From NCBI GenBank assembly GCA_050084515.1, contig CM114271.1:12648001-12712000 (forward strand): DNA of 64,000 bases. The letters run 5' to 3'. The notes under the pieces were generated by a model. The model was not told the DNA's origin and did not search any database. It saw nothing but the letters and a program-made list of their open reading frames with translations. The position numbers were made by a program, and so were the translations under genes. Source of the DNA: Blasia pusilla (lineage: Eukaryota; Marchantiophyta; Marchantiopsida; Blasiales). This document shows, in pieces, positions 50,501 through 61,363 of this stretch. The first letter of the stretch is position 1; every line of letters starts with the position of its first letter.

Positions 50501-53500
50501 ATGTCACACCAGATTTTGGTCAGGGAGATCATCTCTTGGAGTTTCTCTCCTGTTTCCTCGAGGCCACCAAAGTCAACAGCAAACATGAGGGCAACAACAG
50601 AGCGGTTACCTACCCGTATGCCTAGTCCACTATCCTCCATTTCTTCCAATAGGGTATTCACGAAAATGTCGAAGAGAGTGGGGGAGAGCGGGCATCCTTG
50701 AGCCACTCCTTGCTTGATGTCGAATGTCCCACTCTTTTGGCCATTCACCAGAACTCTACTCCTTGTGTTCTGGTACATCTTCTCCACCACCCTCCACATT
50801 TTCCCTCTCAGCCCCGCCTTCCACAAGCTATAAGCTAGCCCATCACACCATACAGTGTCGTATGCCTTCTTGAGGTCCAAGAAGAAGCAATAGGTGGGTT
50901 TCCCCTTTTTTTCCCTACCCTGGATAATCTGACCGAAGGTGAAGATGTGATCCATGCATCCTCGGGCTTGGCGGAAACCAGCCTGGCCTTCTTTGATGAC
51001 AGAATTCTCCTCCAGGTACACAGAGATCCTATTGTAAGTATACGGCAGAGGAGCTTCCCGACTTCACTCAGCAATGTAATACCCCTGTCGTTTGCAGGGT
51101 CTTCTTGCTCACCCTTCTTGACGAGGTTCACAATGACTCCCATCCGCCACCTTTGTGGAATGACTTCTGCCCGCCAGACCATGTTGAAGAGACTCAATAG
51201 AGAATGAGCCATATCAGCGTCACACTTCAATAGCTCATTCACAAGCTCATCACCACCGCCTGCTTTGTGGTTCACAAGTTCTTTGATCGCTGCTCCCACC
51301 TCAGCCAGGGAGAACCAAGTGGTATATGGGTTTCCCAGCTCAACCTCATCATCTACCTTCTCCCGTTGTATCTTAACATCCTCCACCACCTTCTCGAAGT
51401 TCTGCTCTTCAAGGGATGTCTGAGGGGGCTTCCTGCCTGCCTCCTTGTAATGGTCTTCCATCACATGTCAGATCTGTTTAGCAGCAATCACCATCGCACG
51501 GTCTTCTCTTCAGGGCCTTTAGGTCGTTTTGGTCCTTGGCCTTGCTCAATTTATGCACTTCCATGGAGAACTTTTTCTGATTCTCAGTGAAATTCTCATT
51601 GATGGATGAGTAGGTCGCTTGGTAGAGGAGACAGGTTTCTTGCGCAGGGCCACATATTCTGCCCACAAGGATGCATTGTCCTTGGCCTTGGCACATGCGA
51701 CATGTGCTTCTCTTTGTTTGGCAATGGCTGCCTTGAGTTCCAAGGACCACCATTGGACGGCTCTGCCACAGATAATCAATTTCCTGCCAACAGCAATGTC
51801 AGTGGCATCTGTCACTCCGTGCGACCACCATACCAGCACCATGTCCACAGTTGTTCTTGTGAACCCAAAGGTCTTGATGGTAGATTCAATGAAAATGTCA
51901 AATGCCAAGAGATTTTGTTCCAGCTTCCTAATGTACACCTTCTTGTTCCCCTCATGTTGGAAGTCCTCTATCCTCCATTTCTCAATCACTCTCTTTACCA
52001 GTTTGGTCGAGCATTTTAGTCTTCACTGCAACTCTGTCCAGACCAACGAATGATCTGATCTTCCAATGTCTGTCGCATCCACTGTGATCTTCCCACTGCG
52101 TGTGTTGAGTTCCTTATCCACAGCTATCTAGTCCACAATGGAGCTTTCATTCTCCTTGAAATCGACCGTAGTCCAAGCTGGGGAACCCAGCTTATGCCTA
52201 TCATTCTGTGCCATCAGTTGAAGTTCCCTCAACATCGTGATCAGCCGCGGCCACTGCCATTCACTCTCACATCTCCAAACATCCCGATCTCCTCTTGGGG
52301 ATCAGTGCCTTGCCCCACCCAGTTGTTGAAGTTTCCCAGCAAGACTATGTTCCCCTTAGTCTGAAACCCAAGGCAATCAGTTTTCACACTATCAAAGGTT
52401 GCCTCTGTTACAGCAGCAGATTCACTGTTTGTGGGCATGTAAATACACCCAATATACATATCCCTCGAGTTGCACGCTGCTCGGACTTTATGCCATATGC
52501 TGTGTTCATACTCGAGCCCTGTGTGCTGATGATCTCACAAGTGTCCACCATGAAGTCTCTGATGAAGAAGCCGACACCCTTCATACCTCTATTGTTGCCG
52601 GCCTGGGTGCTGCACATCTTTCCAAACCAAGCATAGTGTGGTACAGGGGGTATCTCTATTAACTTGGTTTCCCAAGTTTCCTGACCACTGCATGTATGGA
52701 TTTGATTTTTCAGCAAAACACCAGCAACCTCAAGCTACTTCATTGGATAGGTCTGTCCACAAAAGTTCCAGGTGCCCAAATGGAGACCTGTCACAAGTGG
52801 GTTGGGGGTTGGCGTGCACTCTTTTGGCGTAGGTGTGTCTGCTTGCAACATGGAACCTCTTCATGTGTAGGCTCTTCATTGCTGGTTCCTTGGAGAGCAC
52901 TAAAGATATTAGGTGTGTAGATCACCAGCCGTTTTGTGGAGATGGGCCTTTCCTTCAAACTGGAACCACCCTCAACTACCACAGCCCTCCAGTTGTAGGG
53001 ACGTCTCAGTTCCGGAGACATCTGGTTTTTGTGGCAAGCCAAGTATTGGCCTCCTCTGCCCTTGATAGTCACCTGGAAGATACATTGACTGCCATTCATC
53101 ATCCCAGTAACCCCAGGTCTAGCCAAGAATTCAAAGCCCAAAACTGCGGACATTATCTTAAATGAGACGAAGTCTACTGTGGGACGTACACGGAAAATGA
53201 TCATGTTGAACCGTGGTCTCCTCCCAGAGACCACTTAGAACTCTCTGTCAGATCCAGACCGCAGGGGGCCTTCAAGTGTCTCACATAAACATGCCGGTAT
53301 TCCCCACCCAGCTTGGGGATGCCAAGCTTTGGTATGCACCTTTGATAGGTGACCTGATACTCCTCACAATCTTGATAGGACGGAGATATGTTGGGCTCAA
53401 GGCCGCTGATTATATGTTGAGGTCTGGCAAGCAACTGATTTAAGATTTGGGGGGAATGTTTAGGGAGAAACAGTCAGAAATTGATTTTTCTCAATAAGTT

Positions 53501-53685
53501 TTGATAGAATGGTTTAGTGCTTCCTGAGGACAAGTCTGTATTTTCTTTCTTGCAGCAAAAAAGAGCGAAGGAAAGGTGTTCTTTACGAGCAGGGCTCCAG
53601 GGGTGCCAAGGAGCGTGAGATGCATGCTGCAAGGGAGGCAGAGCGTGCGGCTGGCAAACAATCACTTGCTGTGATTCCACTTTAG
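44586..53685 (+). CDS. NOP53: Ribosome biogenesis protein NOP53 (SMO4/GLTSCR2), 13 exons
   Basis: Nucleolar factor for 60S subunit assembly: it recruits the exosome helicase for 5.8S rRNA 3' processing, and in Arabidopsis SMO4 it affects organ size. Exons: 44,586-44,754; 45,185-45,372; 45,574-45,622; 45,810-45,853; 45,987-46,097; 46,406-46,516; 46,690-46,784; 46,978-47,016; 47,096-47,215; 47,420-47,542; 47,672-47,738; 47,885-47,961; 53,556-53,685. All junctions are GT-AG and phases agree, giving 440 residues, close to the plant family length. N-terminus: SRKGKKQWRANI and SLFFVDKSK. Middle: AAGCSYNPTFNDHQ and an acidic run. C-terminus: LTRAELNRKERRR, PPRLGKYKFTPEPVQVLLTEEVTGSLR, GCYTLARERFKSFQRRGILEPRVKV, the conserved Nop53 block. 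The last intron carries an antisense LINE; the gene itself is intact. Confidence 0.93.
48016..49195 (-). repeat. Head-to-tail partial LINE 3' copies
   Basis: A block of about 200 bp (TAGTGCCTGTCRTAGCC... to ...CCAAGTGTCAACCA.GAAACTCTTCACCACA) occurs three times: about 48,030-48,235, 48,913-49,117 and 49,205-49,413. The first belongs to a copy starting at MTVYPEKAELKNY (48,897), the second to a shorter copy starting near 49,187, the third to the main element. Junctions fall in GAGAGACT.TACTCATTA.GTAGTG. Confidence 0.85.
48236..48544 (-). other. 309-bp in-frame insertion in the outermost LINE copy
   Basis: Between CTTCACCACA and CCATCTAC, which are adjacent in the other copies, lie 309 bp (103 codons). 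On the minus strand the insert begins with a TCC repeat, is CT-rich like a plant 5' UTR, then reads ATGAAGAAAGCGAGCGCGCT followed by CCCCACGGTGAGACG, which looks like a first exon ending at a splice donor. The 289-codon frame stays open through it. Its source is unknown. Confidence 0.65.
49339..51440 (-). pseudogene. LINE reverse transcriptase and C-terminal domain
   Basis: The first part is in the frame 50,835-51,464 (AAIKELVNHKAGGGDELVNELL, ...IPQRWRMGVIVNLVKKGEQEDPANDRGITLLS). The rest is in the 560-codon frame 49,339-51,021: GFRQARGCMDHIF, FFLDLKKAYDTVW, GVAQGCPLSPTLFDIFVN and LMFAVDFGG (about 50,563-50,590). In the last, the first Asp of the catalytic F-A-D-D pair is Val. The zinc-binding C-terminus follows. 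A frameshift near 50,990 separates the halves. The enzyme primes reverse transcription at nicked target DNA. This copy is inactive by both defects. Confidence 0.9.
51546..52780 (-). pseudogene. LINE endonuclease (APE type) and linker
   Basis: Minus-strand frames 52,408-52,716, 52,241-52,459 and 51,546-51,989 together show an exonuclease-endonuclease-phosphatase fold: an opening GTWN-type start near 52,770, GQETWETK, RGMKGVGFFI, YIGCIYMPTNSES and GNIVLLGNFNNWVG (usual form GDFNAxxG). The linker to the reverse transcriptase is rich in Lys and Arg. The endonuclease nicks target DNA for insertion. Frameshifts between the parts show decay. Confidence 0.82.
52791..53434 (-). pseudogene. LINE ORF1-like region
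   Basis: Two overlapping minus-strand frames (53,201-53,434 and 52,791-53,234) precede the endonuclease. The second has a basic start, a central FLARPGVTGMMNGSQ..FQVTIKGRGGQYL and a charged end. I recognise no domain. Position and length suggest the RNA-binding first ORF of the LINE, broken. Confidence 0.5.
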
Positions 53686-53689
53686 GACT

Positions 53690-54900
53690 CTTCTGGAAGG
53701 ATTGATGGCATCAGTCAATGACGAAAGTGGTTAGGGGATATGGGCTCACCCAAAGGAGCTGAGTTAAGATGCTCCCTGCACAACTTGCTGACAAGGCAGC
53801 AGTGGGGACCTTGCTTACCTACAGAGGTGCCTTGAAATTATTTGTCAGTAGTATTTCAGTTCTCTTAAAAGAACCTTCAGTTTAGTGAAGAAATTTGATG
53901 CCATAGTTTATATTGGCGCCGGTTTCTGTTTCATGTCCTTACAACTCTACACTTGTTTACCAAGTCAAAATTTGGTTTTCTGGTAACCGAAGAGGCAGTA
54001 TTAACCTTTGCTGACACCCAAGACTAGCTTCTGAGTTTAGTGAAGTAAAATGTAGTGATAGTAGAGTTCAATGTTCTGCGTTTATTATGATGAAGGCAGA
54101 GCTGCAATTTTGTTAGCTGAGGATTCTTCTGAGATGAAAGTGTTATTTAAAGGTTTGAAAGTTGAAAGCTGTCACCAGATCTGGACCCTATTTGTAATCC
54201 TGTGGAAGAGGGTCGTGGTGGAAATGCTTGAATGTACTTCTCTCAACCCAATTCTAGGCTATCCAGCACTCCAACAGTGGTGGATATACTTCAATGGAAT
54301 TCTTCCCACAGTTAAGAAACTTCAACGCAGAAGGATTCCCCTGGATCTTCAAGGACGTCAAATTTGGTCAAATCCGAGAATCCTGCTAGTCATCACCCTT
54401 TGCCCTCCCGTAACGAATGAGCAAATGTATCCATGAATTCGGGTACGTATCATTCTGTGTAGTAGTGAATGATTTCAACATTATGGACCAAATCGTGGGG
54501 ACTAGAGGACTAAACCCCTAGTGTAAAGGAAGACCCTTCACCTACCGTTAAACACTCTTCAAATTCGGTAAAACACTTCCCTCCCACGATTATCTTCAGT
54601 GTCCGTTTTTGACAGGGGAGTACTAGATGCACTGCGTATGTGCACCACGCAAGCGCATCTCTGTCTAGTACGTGGAAACGTCTACCAGTCACATAGGAGT
54701 GCAAAGCTGTCACTAGTAAAGATATATTCCATATGTAGTACGGTGCATGATCATATCTAGTCGCCATAGACCTGACTTCTTACTAATGTGTGTTCCATTG
54801 CGAGCTGAAATATAGAGGTGTACTACGACGATTCTCCGGGTGTGGCACCATAATAAGGGTGTATCTTTGTCACTTTGTGTACTATGTCAAGCTTTTACAT
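53690..54900. other. 3' flank of NOP53, no further gene
   Basis: The first few hundred bases after the stop are the probable 3' UTR of NOP53; no clear poly(A) signal is seen. A frame at 54,071-54,436 (121 codons, +) lacks known motifs and is likely fortuitous. Confidence 0.5.
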
Positions 54901-54904
54901 TGTC

Positions 54905-55335
54905 TCTTTTTGGTGTGGAATTATACTTGCCTAGGGTTGCAATCTTTTATGATTTTTGGTGTATGGTGAATGGAGACGGTGATCTTGTCGGTAGTCATGC
55001 TTTCTTAGTATTTGCTGATATTGTCTTCCTGGTTGGTGGAGTTAGGGTTTAGGGTTAAGGTTGAATGGCTGCTCCTTTTTCCTCATCCTCCGGCCAGGAT
55101 GGGGTCTTAGAGATTACTCACTTTTTGAGTTCGACCTTTTTGTCATGTCAAAAAGTCCTCCCATCCCTAAGCCTTAATCCTTAATCCTAACTCCCCCAAC
55201 CAGGAAGAAAATATTAGGAAATACTAAGAAAGTATGACCGCCAACAAGATCACCATCTCCATTCACCATACACCAAAAATCGTAAAAGGATTGAAACCCT
55301 AGGCAAGCATAGTTCCAGACCGACAAGTGATGAGA
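54905..55335. repeat. Fold-back (inverted repeat) element 2
   Basis: The arm at about 54,915-55,070 is the reverse complement of the arm at about 55,155-55,325, with about 85 bp between. Shared blocks include CTTGCCTAGGGTT, GATTTTTGGTGTATGGTGAA, GTGATCTTGT, CTTTCTTAGTATTT and TTCCTGGTTGG. Identity by eye is about 85%. It would form a long hairpin. It is unrelated in sequence to the fold-back at 13.7 kb. Confidence 0.85.
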
Positions 55336-55739
55336 ACCTTCGAAACGTGATTGGCTTGTAATGAGTCATTGTAATTAGGGAAGCTTCATAAGCCTAAATT
55401 TGGGTTTGAACTAGTTCTCTACCAAGCCTTCACGAGAAGCATTGAAACTTACAAAAGGTAATTATGATTGAGAACCAAAGATGGGTTTTGGGTCATTGTG
55501 TACCCTAAGGCACATGCCACACTTGTAGGTATTTAACGCTTGAGGTTCTCACCATATCATCCAGGTGAGAGAGCAACAAAGACCATTCTTGGTGTTTTAA
55601 CCTCTCCTAGCTCACTTCAATTTGTTTGAGCTCGATGCTTCTATTGTTAGCCGCCATACTCAACTTTTGGTTGATATTACTTTCTTGGAAATGGATGAAT
55701 TATCATCATTATATAGTGAGTGGATTGATATGTCGCCAC

Positions 55740-56020
55740 TTTTACAATTGTATGATATAATCAACGAGAATCACCACTTCTATCGCGACCCTCATAACCA
55801 ATCGAGCGCCAAGTGGAACATGAGAACTCTAGCAAGCTCACGCTAGGATAGTTTGCATGTTGGAGAGGTCTCTTGGAAGAGATGCAAGAGATACAAGAGA
55901 TGAGACGCGAACAAGGTTGAGCGTTGATGGTCACAACTAGGAAACGTGAACCAAACGTGAACCAAGACTTGAGAGGAGTCGAGTCTAGGAAGTGTGGTTG
56001 CCAAAGAGTTGAGAACCGAA
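55740..56020 (-). repeat. Dispersed repeat, minus-strand copy
   Basis: Read on the minus strand this matches 58,390-58,625 of the + strand: RLDSSQV at protein level, and DNA blocks such as CTTCTCAAGTC/CCTCTCAAGTC, CGCGTYT.ACATCTC, GAGAC.TCTCCAAC and GTTATGAGGGTC.CGATA. The + strand frame 55,622-55,846 across it is open but unrecognised. Confidence 0.7.
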
Positions 56021-56639
56021 TTTTGAACGTGACTAATGTTTGGGGTTTCGAATGTATTTTGGACCATAACTTTTAGTCCCAAGATGTGTTTAGAACAAGT
56101 AACGTGACGTTGAAAAGCTTATGCAAAGCGAGCTCAAATGTACCAAAGATCTTAGCAAACGCACAAGCAAAGGCTGAGAAACTTTCCGAAAATGACTGCA
56201 TGGGGAGTTGGGTTGAGGGCCAAAAAGAGTGGCCCGAATGTCTCTTCCTCCATAAATACTAGTAAGCGAAAAGGTCTCCAAGAGTGTTTGGGACTCGAAC
56301 TCTAGTTTGGGGCACTATCGGACGATCCAAGGGCAAGGAATGGATCGGGAGTTTGACGTTAGGATTTGAAACCCGAACCAAATCCAACAGAGTGGATTCC
56401 GGAGGTCCCTCTTGGATTCCAACTCGCAACTTATTTAGTTGGGTCAGATTTAGGGACCGCTAGGCGTGTGAACGCCGTTTTAGAAGCTTGGGCTAACCAG
56501 AAAAGTCTATTCCAAGTCTCAGAAGACTTGTCGGTGTTGGGAATTGAGGAACTAAGAAGGTTGAGCTTGATGAGATGCCGAGTTGAGAGCTTGGTGGGTT
56601 GGAAGGCCGATTGACCCAGACATGACTAACGTTAGTGTG

Positions 56640-57770
56640 TTTGGGTACGGATTAGCAGTGAGATTATGTCCTACTGAATGAATTCTTTCCCAATACTAAA
56701 GATTGACATTCAAGAGGCGCACGAGAATTTCATCTGATCCTCATGAATTTTTTCCTTCAATGCACCTCTTTGTGCATATTTCTTGCAACCCATTATATGA
56801 TGCAATTGAGCTAGCAACGACTAGCAAGAGTTCTAAATTTTAAGGATTGTCAAGATTTGGGAAAACCTAATTTAAGACAATTTTCGGATATGGAGAGCCA
56901 CAGAGAAATTTTGCTCTTGAAAGTTGCACAATGAAATGGAGAGCTTCAAAATTTTTGCGTTACTCCATGGCTAAAAATTGCAACTTTATACAAATGTTTG
57001 GTTGTTGAGAGTTGCATATTTTTTTTATGGCTTTCCATATCCGCAAATTGATGCAGAAAGTCTTTTATTTGTGGATGCCTAGTGGGTATCATGGGAATGT
57101 AAGAAATTCGACCCAAAACCCAAGATTGCCACATGATATCGGCAAGTTGTTACATTTAAAAATTTCTAATTTTCTTTCTTTCTGTCTCTCCTTTGTTTTT
57201 TTTTGAGTCTTTTTTTACAAAATTTCCATCGAGATTTTTATCTTGTTTAGCACCATAGATGTTTGTGCCAACCAAGAAGAAGCAAGGGGGATAGGGGTTT
57301 TTGGACAAGGGAGCATCATATGCAAAGGATTCAAAGGGGTTTGTTACGTATGGATGGAGGAACAATTCCATCAATATATTCGAATGATATTTGACATGAT
57401 GGTTGCCAACATGGATAAGTAGATCTAGAAGTTGGTGGATGCATCCTTGATCCTTAGGTCATTTGAGGATAATAGTGGGAGCCATAATAAGTATTTGATA
57501 TTTGAAGTGGCTTATGGAATTTTTTGGTAGTGCTCATCTTTTTGATTTTCCTAGTTAAATAGTTTTGTGAATGGAAGAGTAGGTCTTTGCGGCAATGGAT
57601 GAGTTAGTCAAGACCTTATTATGTGAGAATATGACCACTCACGCTATATTAATGTTCTTAAGTCTGTATTTTTATCTTTGAAGTTCATTCTGAGGTTTTT
57701 TAGAAGTCTTAGTTATGATTTTTTTCCATCTTGGAAGAGCTAACATTGTAGAGAATATGGTTTTATCCAT
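56640..57770. other. No recognisable gene
   Basis: AT-rich sequence with short frames only. A 5'-half LTR follows at 57,776. Confidence 0.5.
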
Positions 57771-57775
57771 CAACC

Positions 57776-58273
<498 letters not shown>

Positions 58274-58389
58274 TTATAACGCCATCTTGTTTGTCTCAAA
58301 CGCATATTGGGTCTGGCCAATATGACCTACAACATAGTGAAACATCAAACGCCAATCAAGTTCCAATTTCGATTCTCATCCTCTTTGGG

Positions 58390-58625
58390 AACGCACTCTT
58401 CTAGACTTGATTCTTCTCAAGTCCGGGCCTGCATTTGGTCTAGGTTCCCCGAGTGGAGACGGTTGAAACATGTTATCCTCAACCTTACTCGCGTTTTACA
58501 TCTCATGTCTCCTTTGAGAGACTTCTCCAACGCACGTCCATCCTAATGTGAACCTACTAGAGTCTTGATGTTTTGCATTGGCGCACTTTCCGTTATGAGG
58601 GTCACGATATTATCCATATGGACTC
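58390..58625 (+). repeat. Dispersed repeat, plus-strand copy
   Basis: Partner of 55,740-56,020 in opposite orientation. The short frame 58,307-58,546 across it shares RLDSSQV and the following hydrophobic pattern with the minus frame 55,843-56,082, so the repeat may have been coding. Confidence 0.7.
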
Positions 58626-58629
58626 CATT

Positions 58630-60090
58630 CACCATTTGTTATATCGTCTAATCCTTGTGATGGTGCTTCCTCTATAAAAGCCCTCTTAGAAGGGAAAAAA
58701 ATTCATGGAAAGATTCTACTATACGCCAAAATAGGGCCAATATTATCGATCAAATTGAAACTTTTGTAATAAAGCACTTTCTTATGTGCCACTGACCACT
58801 CAAATCTCTTCGCACGGAAACGGAGAAGTCCGTCCATGGGACGGTCATTTTAGGGACGGACATCGGGTGTTCCTGGCTTACCTCGGATGGATTCATAGCA
58901 CAAGGCCAAAAATGTAGGGTCTGATATGATATGAATCAGCCCATTGTACCTATTGTCCGGGCCTAAATAAGCTGTTCCGAAATGGACATACGGACACGGT
59001 CGGACGATCGACTTTGAAATGAAGTGGCGGAGCCGTTGGAATGAGACGATGTTTCGTTATCCGAGACCTCCGGGATAGAAAAATACGATCGAGAGCTAGG
59101 CTCCTTAACTGCCAGGCTGTTTGGATCTAAAAACTAAGAAAAGAGAACTTCTCCCGATGGTCTTCGCACTACGTGCCTTTAAAATCTTTCTAAAACTGTT
59201 TTATCAACATATTTTACTCAATTTAGCGTCAACTTGAGGGGTCATGCAAGCCCCATCGCGCGCGTCTCAGGAACCCACTTGTTGTGTGTGCTTTTTAATA
59301 GTTGATTATTGGGCACATTAGGGTAATTAGCTCAGTTGGTTTTTTTTTATTTTGCCGCTTGCCATTTTTTTTATGGAATTAGAAAAAAAGAGTCAATCTA
59401 GCCACAAGTGGACAGCGTAGCCCGGGCTACCGGCCTCATATTAGGTGGGAGATAATCCGGTAGGACTCTCGTAATTGGATTGCATAGACTTCAAACCTAC
59501 CTAGCACCCCCTCAAAAGATGCGGGCGCCTTTGGTCTTCGCGCCTCTCTTCTCTTCTCCCTCTAGCACTCGCGCGTGGAAATTGTAATGCCATTTCCAGC
59601 CTGCGCACATGTCGCAAGCTAGCCTCTTAAAACTCTCACAAAATAGCTTCTATGAACCCCATAAAAAAGAGAATAGGGGGCCACGCCGGAGTGAACTTTG
59701 GCCGAGGCTTTGTACTTGCTTTGTATACCATGACTTTGTCATGACCTTCTACTTGCTTAAGGTAGGTTTGCTCAGCCCTAGCAAAGTTATCCTCTACGGT
59801 TCAGCGTTGGATCGAGGCTCCAACCTTGTTCATCATAGATTGGTACTTCTTATGTGCGGTCCATCAGATTGGATAAAATTTCAGCAGCTTTCGTTGAATT
59901 CTTCATTTTCTTTGCAAGTGTACACAGATGATTTCTTCATGTGAGCTATGCCTGCCCTTGAATGAATGGGGGGAGGGGGTTACAAGCCCTCCAACATTTG
60001 AAGCGCGGGAGCTTTGTGTACAAATAAAAAAAAGTCTAAATAAGGCAAAGTAAGAAAGGGTTTAGCTAATAGTAAATTAAATAATCATAC
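58630..60090. other. No recognisable gene
   Basis: Mixed composition. The frame 59,609-59,944 (+) has no family I know. A TAGCTCAGTTGG at about 59,326 resembles a tRNA A box, but no tRNA follows. Confidence 0.5.
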
Positions 60091-60100
60091 TAAAAAAAAA

Positions 60101-60120
60101 GAGTTTGATCCTGGCTCAGA
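60101..60120 (+). rRNA. 5' end fragment of mitochondrial small-subunit rRNA (rrn18)
   Basis: GAGTTTGATCCTGGCTCAGA is the conserved start of bacterial-type small-subunit rRNA. Plant plastid rRNA usually has GAGTTCGATCC, so the mitochondrial gene is the better match. Similarity stops after these 20 bases. Confidence 0.6.
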
Positions 60121-60314
60121 AAAAAATCTTAGGTTGTAACTTTATTATAAGTAAATTAGTTGATGTTGTACTTAATTTGTATAAAAAGTGCCAAACATTG
60201 GGAACTACCCAAAAAAAAGTGATTGTATAACATCCTTTAGTTCTTGTTCCGCACGCGTTACATTATTATTAAGATAATCGCGTACATCACTCTCCTACTA
60301 ACTTTCAGCTGAGA

Positions 60315-60360
60315 TAGGCTTAGTAGGACTCGAACCTACAATATCACCGTTATGAGCGGT
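60315..60360 (-). tRNA. 3' half of a mitochondrial tRNA with CAU anticodon
   Basis: The minus strand reads CCGCTCATAACGG (anticodon arm, CAU), then a short variable part, then TGTAGGTTCGAGTCCTACTA (T arm) and AAGCC. The arm and T-loop fit a native plant mitochondrial trnM/trnI-CAU. The D arm and 5' acceptor strand are absent, so it is a broken gene. Confidence 0.6.
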
Positions 60361-60379
60361 TCTAATTTAATTTTACCCA

Positions 60380-60505
60380 ATGCAGGTTCGCATAAGATCA
60401 TGTAGTGCTTTAGATCGCAGTACTGATTCCATAGTGTATTTGCCTTTTTTTATTTCATTTGAAGCATCAATAACACCGAAAAGAGCCTTTACTGCCTAAA
60501 AAGAT
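60380..60505 (-). pseudogene. Unassigned short coding-like fragment
   Basis: The minus strand stays open for about 40 codons with AVKALFGVIDASNEIKKGKY and MESVLRSKALHDLM. It sits next to the tRNA half and is probably part of a mitochondrial reading frame. I cannot name it. Confidence 0.3.
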
Positions 60506-61002
60506 AAAGCTATTGACGCCTGAGCGACCTTTGGCCCAGACGAGTATGACATAGATTTAAAATCTATTGAAATCCGCCGGAAACCAAACTCAAAAAAAAG
60601 GGCAAAGCCTACCAAAAACTAACACCAAATCCAGGGTCAACGAGCCCTGGGACTGATGGCCTGAATCAGAAAAGGTTTTGTTGTAAGCCGCTTCGTCTAC
60701 TATACAAAAAGTCCCAACACATAACACACAAAATTTAGCTACTTCCCATAGCTTTTGATAAGGTGTATACTAAAGAAGTATCACTTGGGCATCCTCAAGC
60801 GTCGGTCTAGTTTCTATTTTCGTTTGTTTCTGCAGCTTACTCCAAGTACCGAGGGATTTTGTTTTTAATGGAGATTGTGGGTCTATAAGTTCTATTTGCA
60901 TATCTATCTGAGGCCATTAGTGCTATAGTCCAAGTAGATATGAAATATCTAGGTAAATTTGACTTATTATGTGGTTGCACATTTCCATTATGTTCTTTCT
61001 CT

Positions 61003-61040
61003 GGGGCCGGATGCGAGGAAATCTTGCACGTCCGGTTGGA
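61003..61040 (+). ncRNA. Group II intron domain V
   Basis: GGGGCCGGATGCGAGGAAA, a short spacer and GCACGTCCGGTTGG form the 34-nt domain V hairpin of organellar group II introns: lower stem GGCCGGA/TCCGGTT, GAAA tetraloop region. Domain V is the catalytic heart of the ribozyme. The upstream domains were not traced, and the host gene is not identified. Confidence 0.65.
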
Positions 61041-61239
61041 AGGAAGGCCAGTGATACCTGACGAAAGGCTCGCGGCTGCCCTCAAGTCTTTTGACGGCGA
61101 ACTGTAGTTGTGTCTTTGGAGGGATCCGCCGATTATCTTGCGTAACCCCGTCCAAGAATTTGGCATGGCCTACCAATTTACGTTAGAGGGCGTGCATCTC
61201 TTAGTACTTCTCTTCCCGACTTAGCTTGAAAATGAAAGG

Positions 61240-61363
61240 TTAGCTCACGCTTTTTTAATGATCTTCTTTATGGTTATGCCGCATATCTGGGCCATCGGAT
61301 ACCAAATTCTGATTTTCAAGGATATTTATATGGATTTAGAAATGAAATGGCTATTATTGATTT
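61240..61363 (+). pseudogene. rps2: Mitochondrial ribosomal protein S2 fragment (rps2)
   Basis: One frame reads AYLGHRIPNSDFQGYLYG and then FRNEMAIIDL (about 61,286-61,363), the N-terminal segment of plant mitochondrial RPS2. After MAIIDL the sequence turns abruptly into unrelated DNA (ALPLALSTRP...), whereas the gene should continue with the next conserved block. The open frame 61,347-61,697 downstream is thus a chimera, and its later part resembles group II intron sequence more than protein. RPS2 is a small-subunit ribosomal protein. This fragment is not functional. Confidence 0.7.

Larger units (their letters stand above)
48016..53450 (-). mobile_element. Non-LTR retrotransposon (LINE) in a NOP53 intron
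   Basis: Read on the minus strand: a weak ORF1-like region (about 53,434-52,800), an endonuclease, a linker, a reverse transcriptase, and a C-terminal zinc-binding motif CAVCDDGDETSSHYLVSC (CX2C...HX4C, near 49,575-49,630). The 3' end is repeated as stacked partial copies. No poly(A) tail or clear target duplication was found; the ends read ...AATGAGTA. The C-terminal region (VRSELGVEPLEDRRDIAKLKW) is unlike the usual plant L1 tail, so another clade is possible. Frameshifts and a changed catalytic residue show that it is dead. Confidence 0.88.
47962..53555 (+). other. Last intron of NOP53, 5,594 bp, enlarged by a LINE
   Basis: The donor GTGAG follows ...RVKV(R). The acceptor TTTCTTTCTTGCAG precedes the last exon. 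All other introns of the gene are about 75-430 bp. Nearly the whole extra length is the antisense LINE and its partial copies. Confidence 0.88.

Noticed and set aside
59319-59345. tRNA gene start (GGGTAATTAGCTCAGTTGG)
   Set aside because: An A-box-like string only; a poly(T) run follows, and there is no anticodon arm or B box.
59912-59942. VYTDDFFM as a reverse transcriptase active site
   Set aside because: No other reverse transcriptase motif lies upstream or downstream, so it is a chance string.
60101-60360. Plastid origin of the organellar insert
   Set aside because: The rRNA start has GAGTTTGATCC, not the plastid GAGTTCGATCC; the tRNA arm and the rps2 fragment fit mitochondrial genes.
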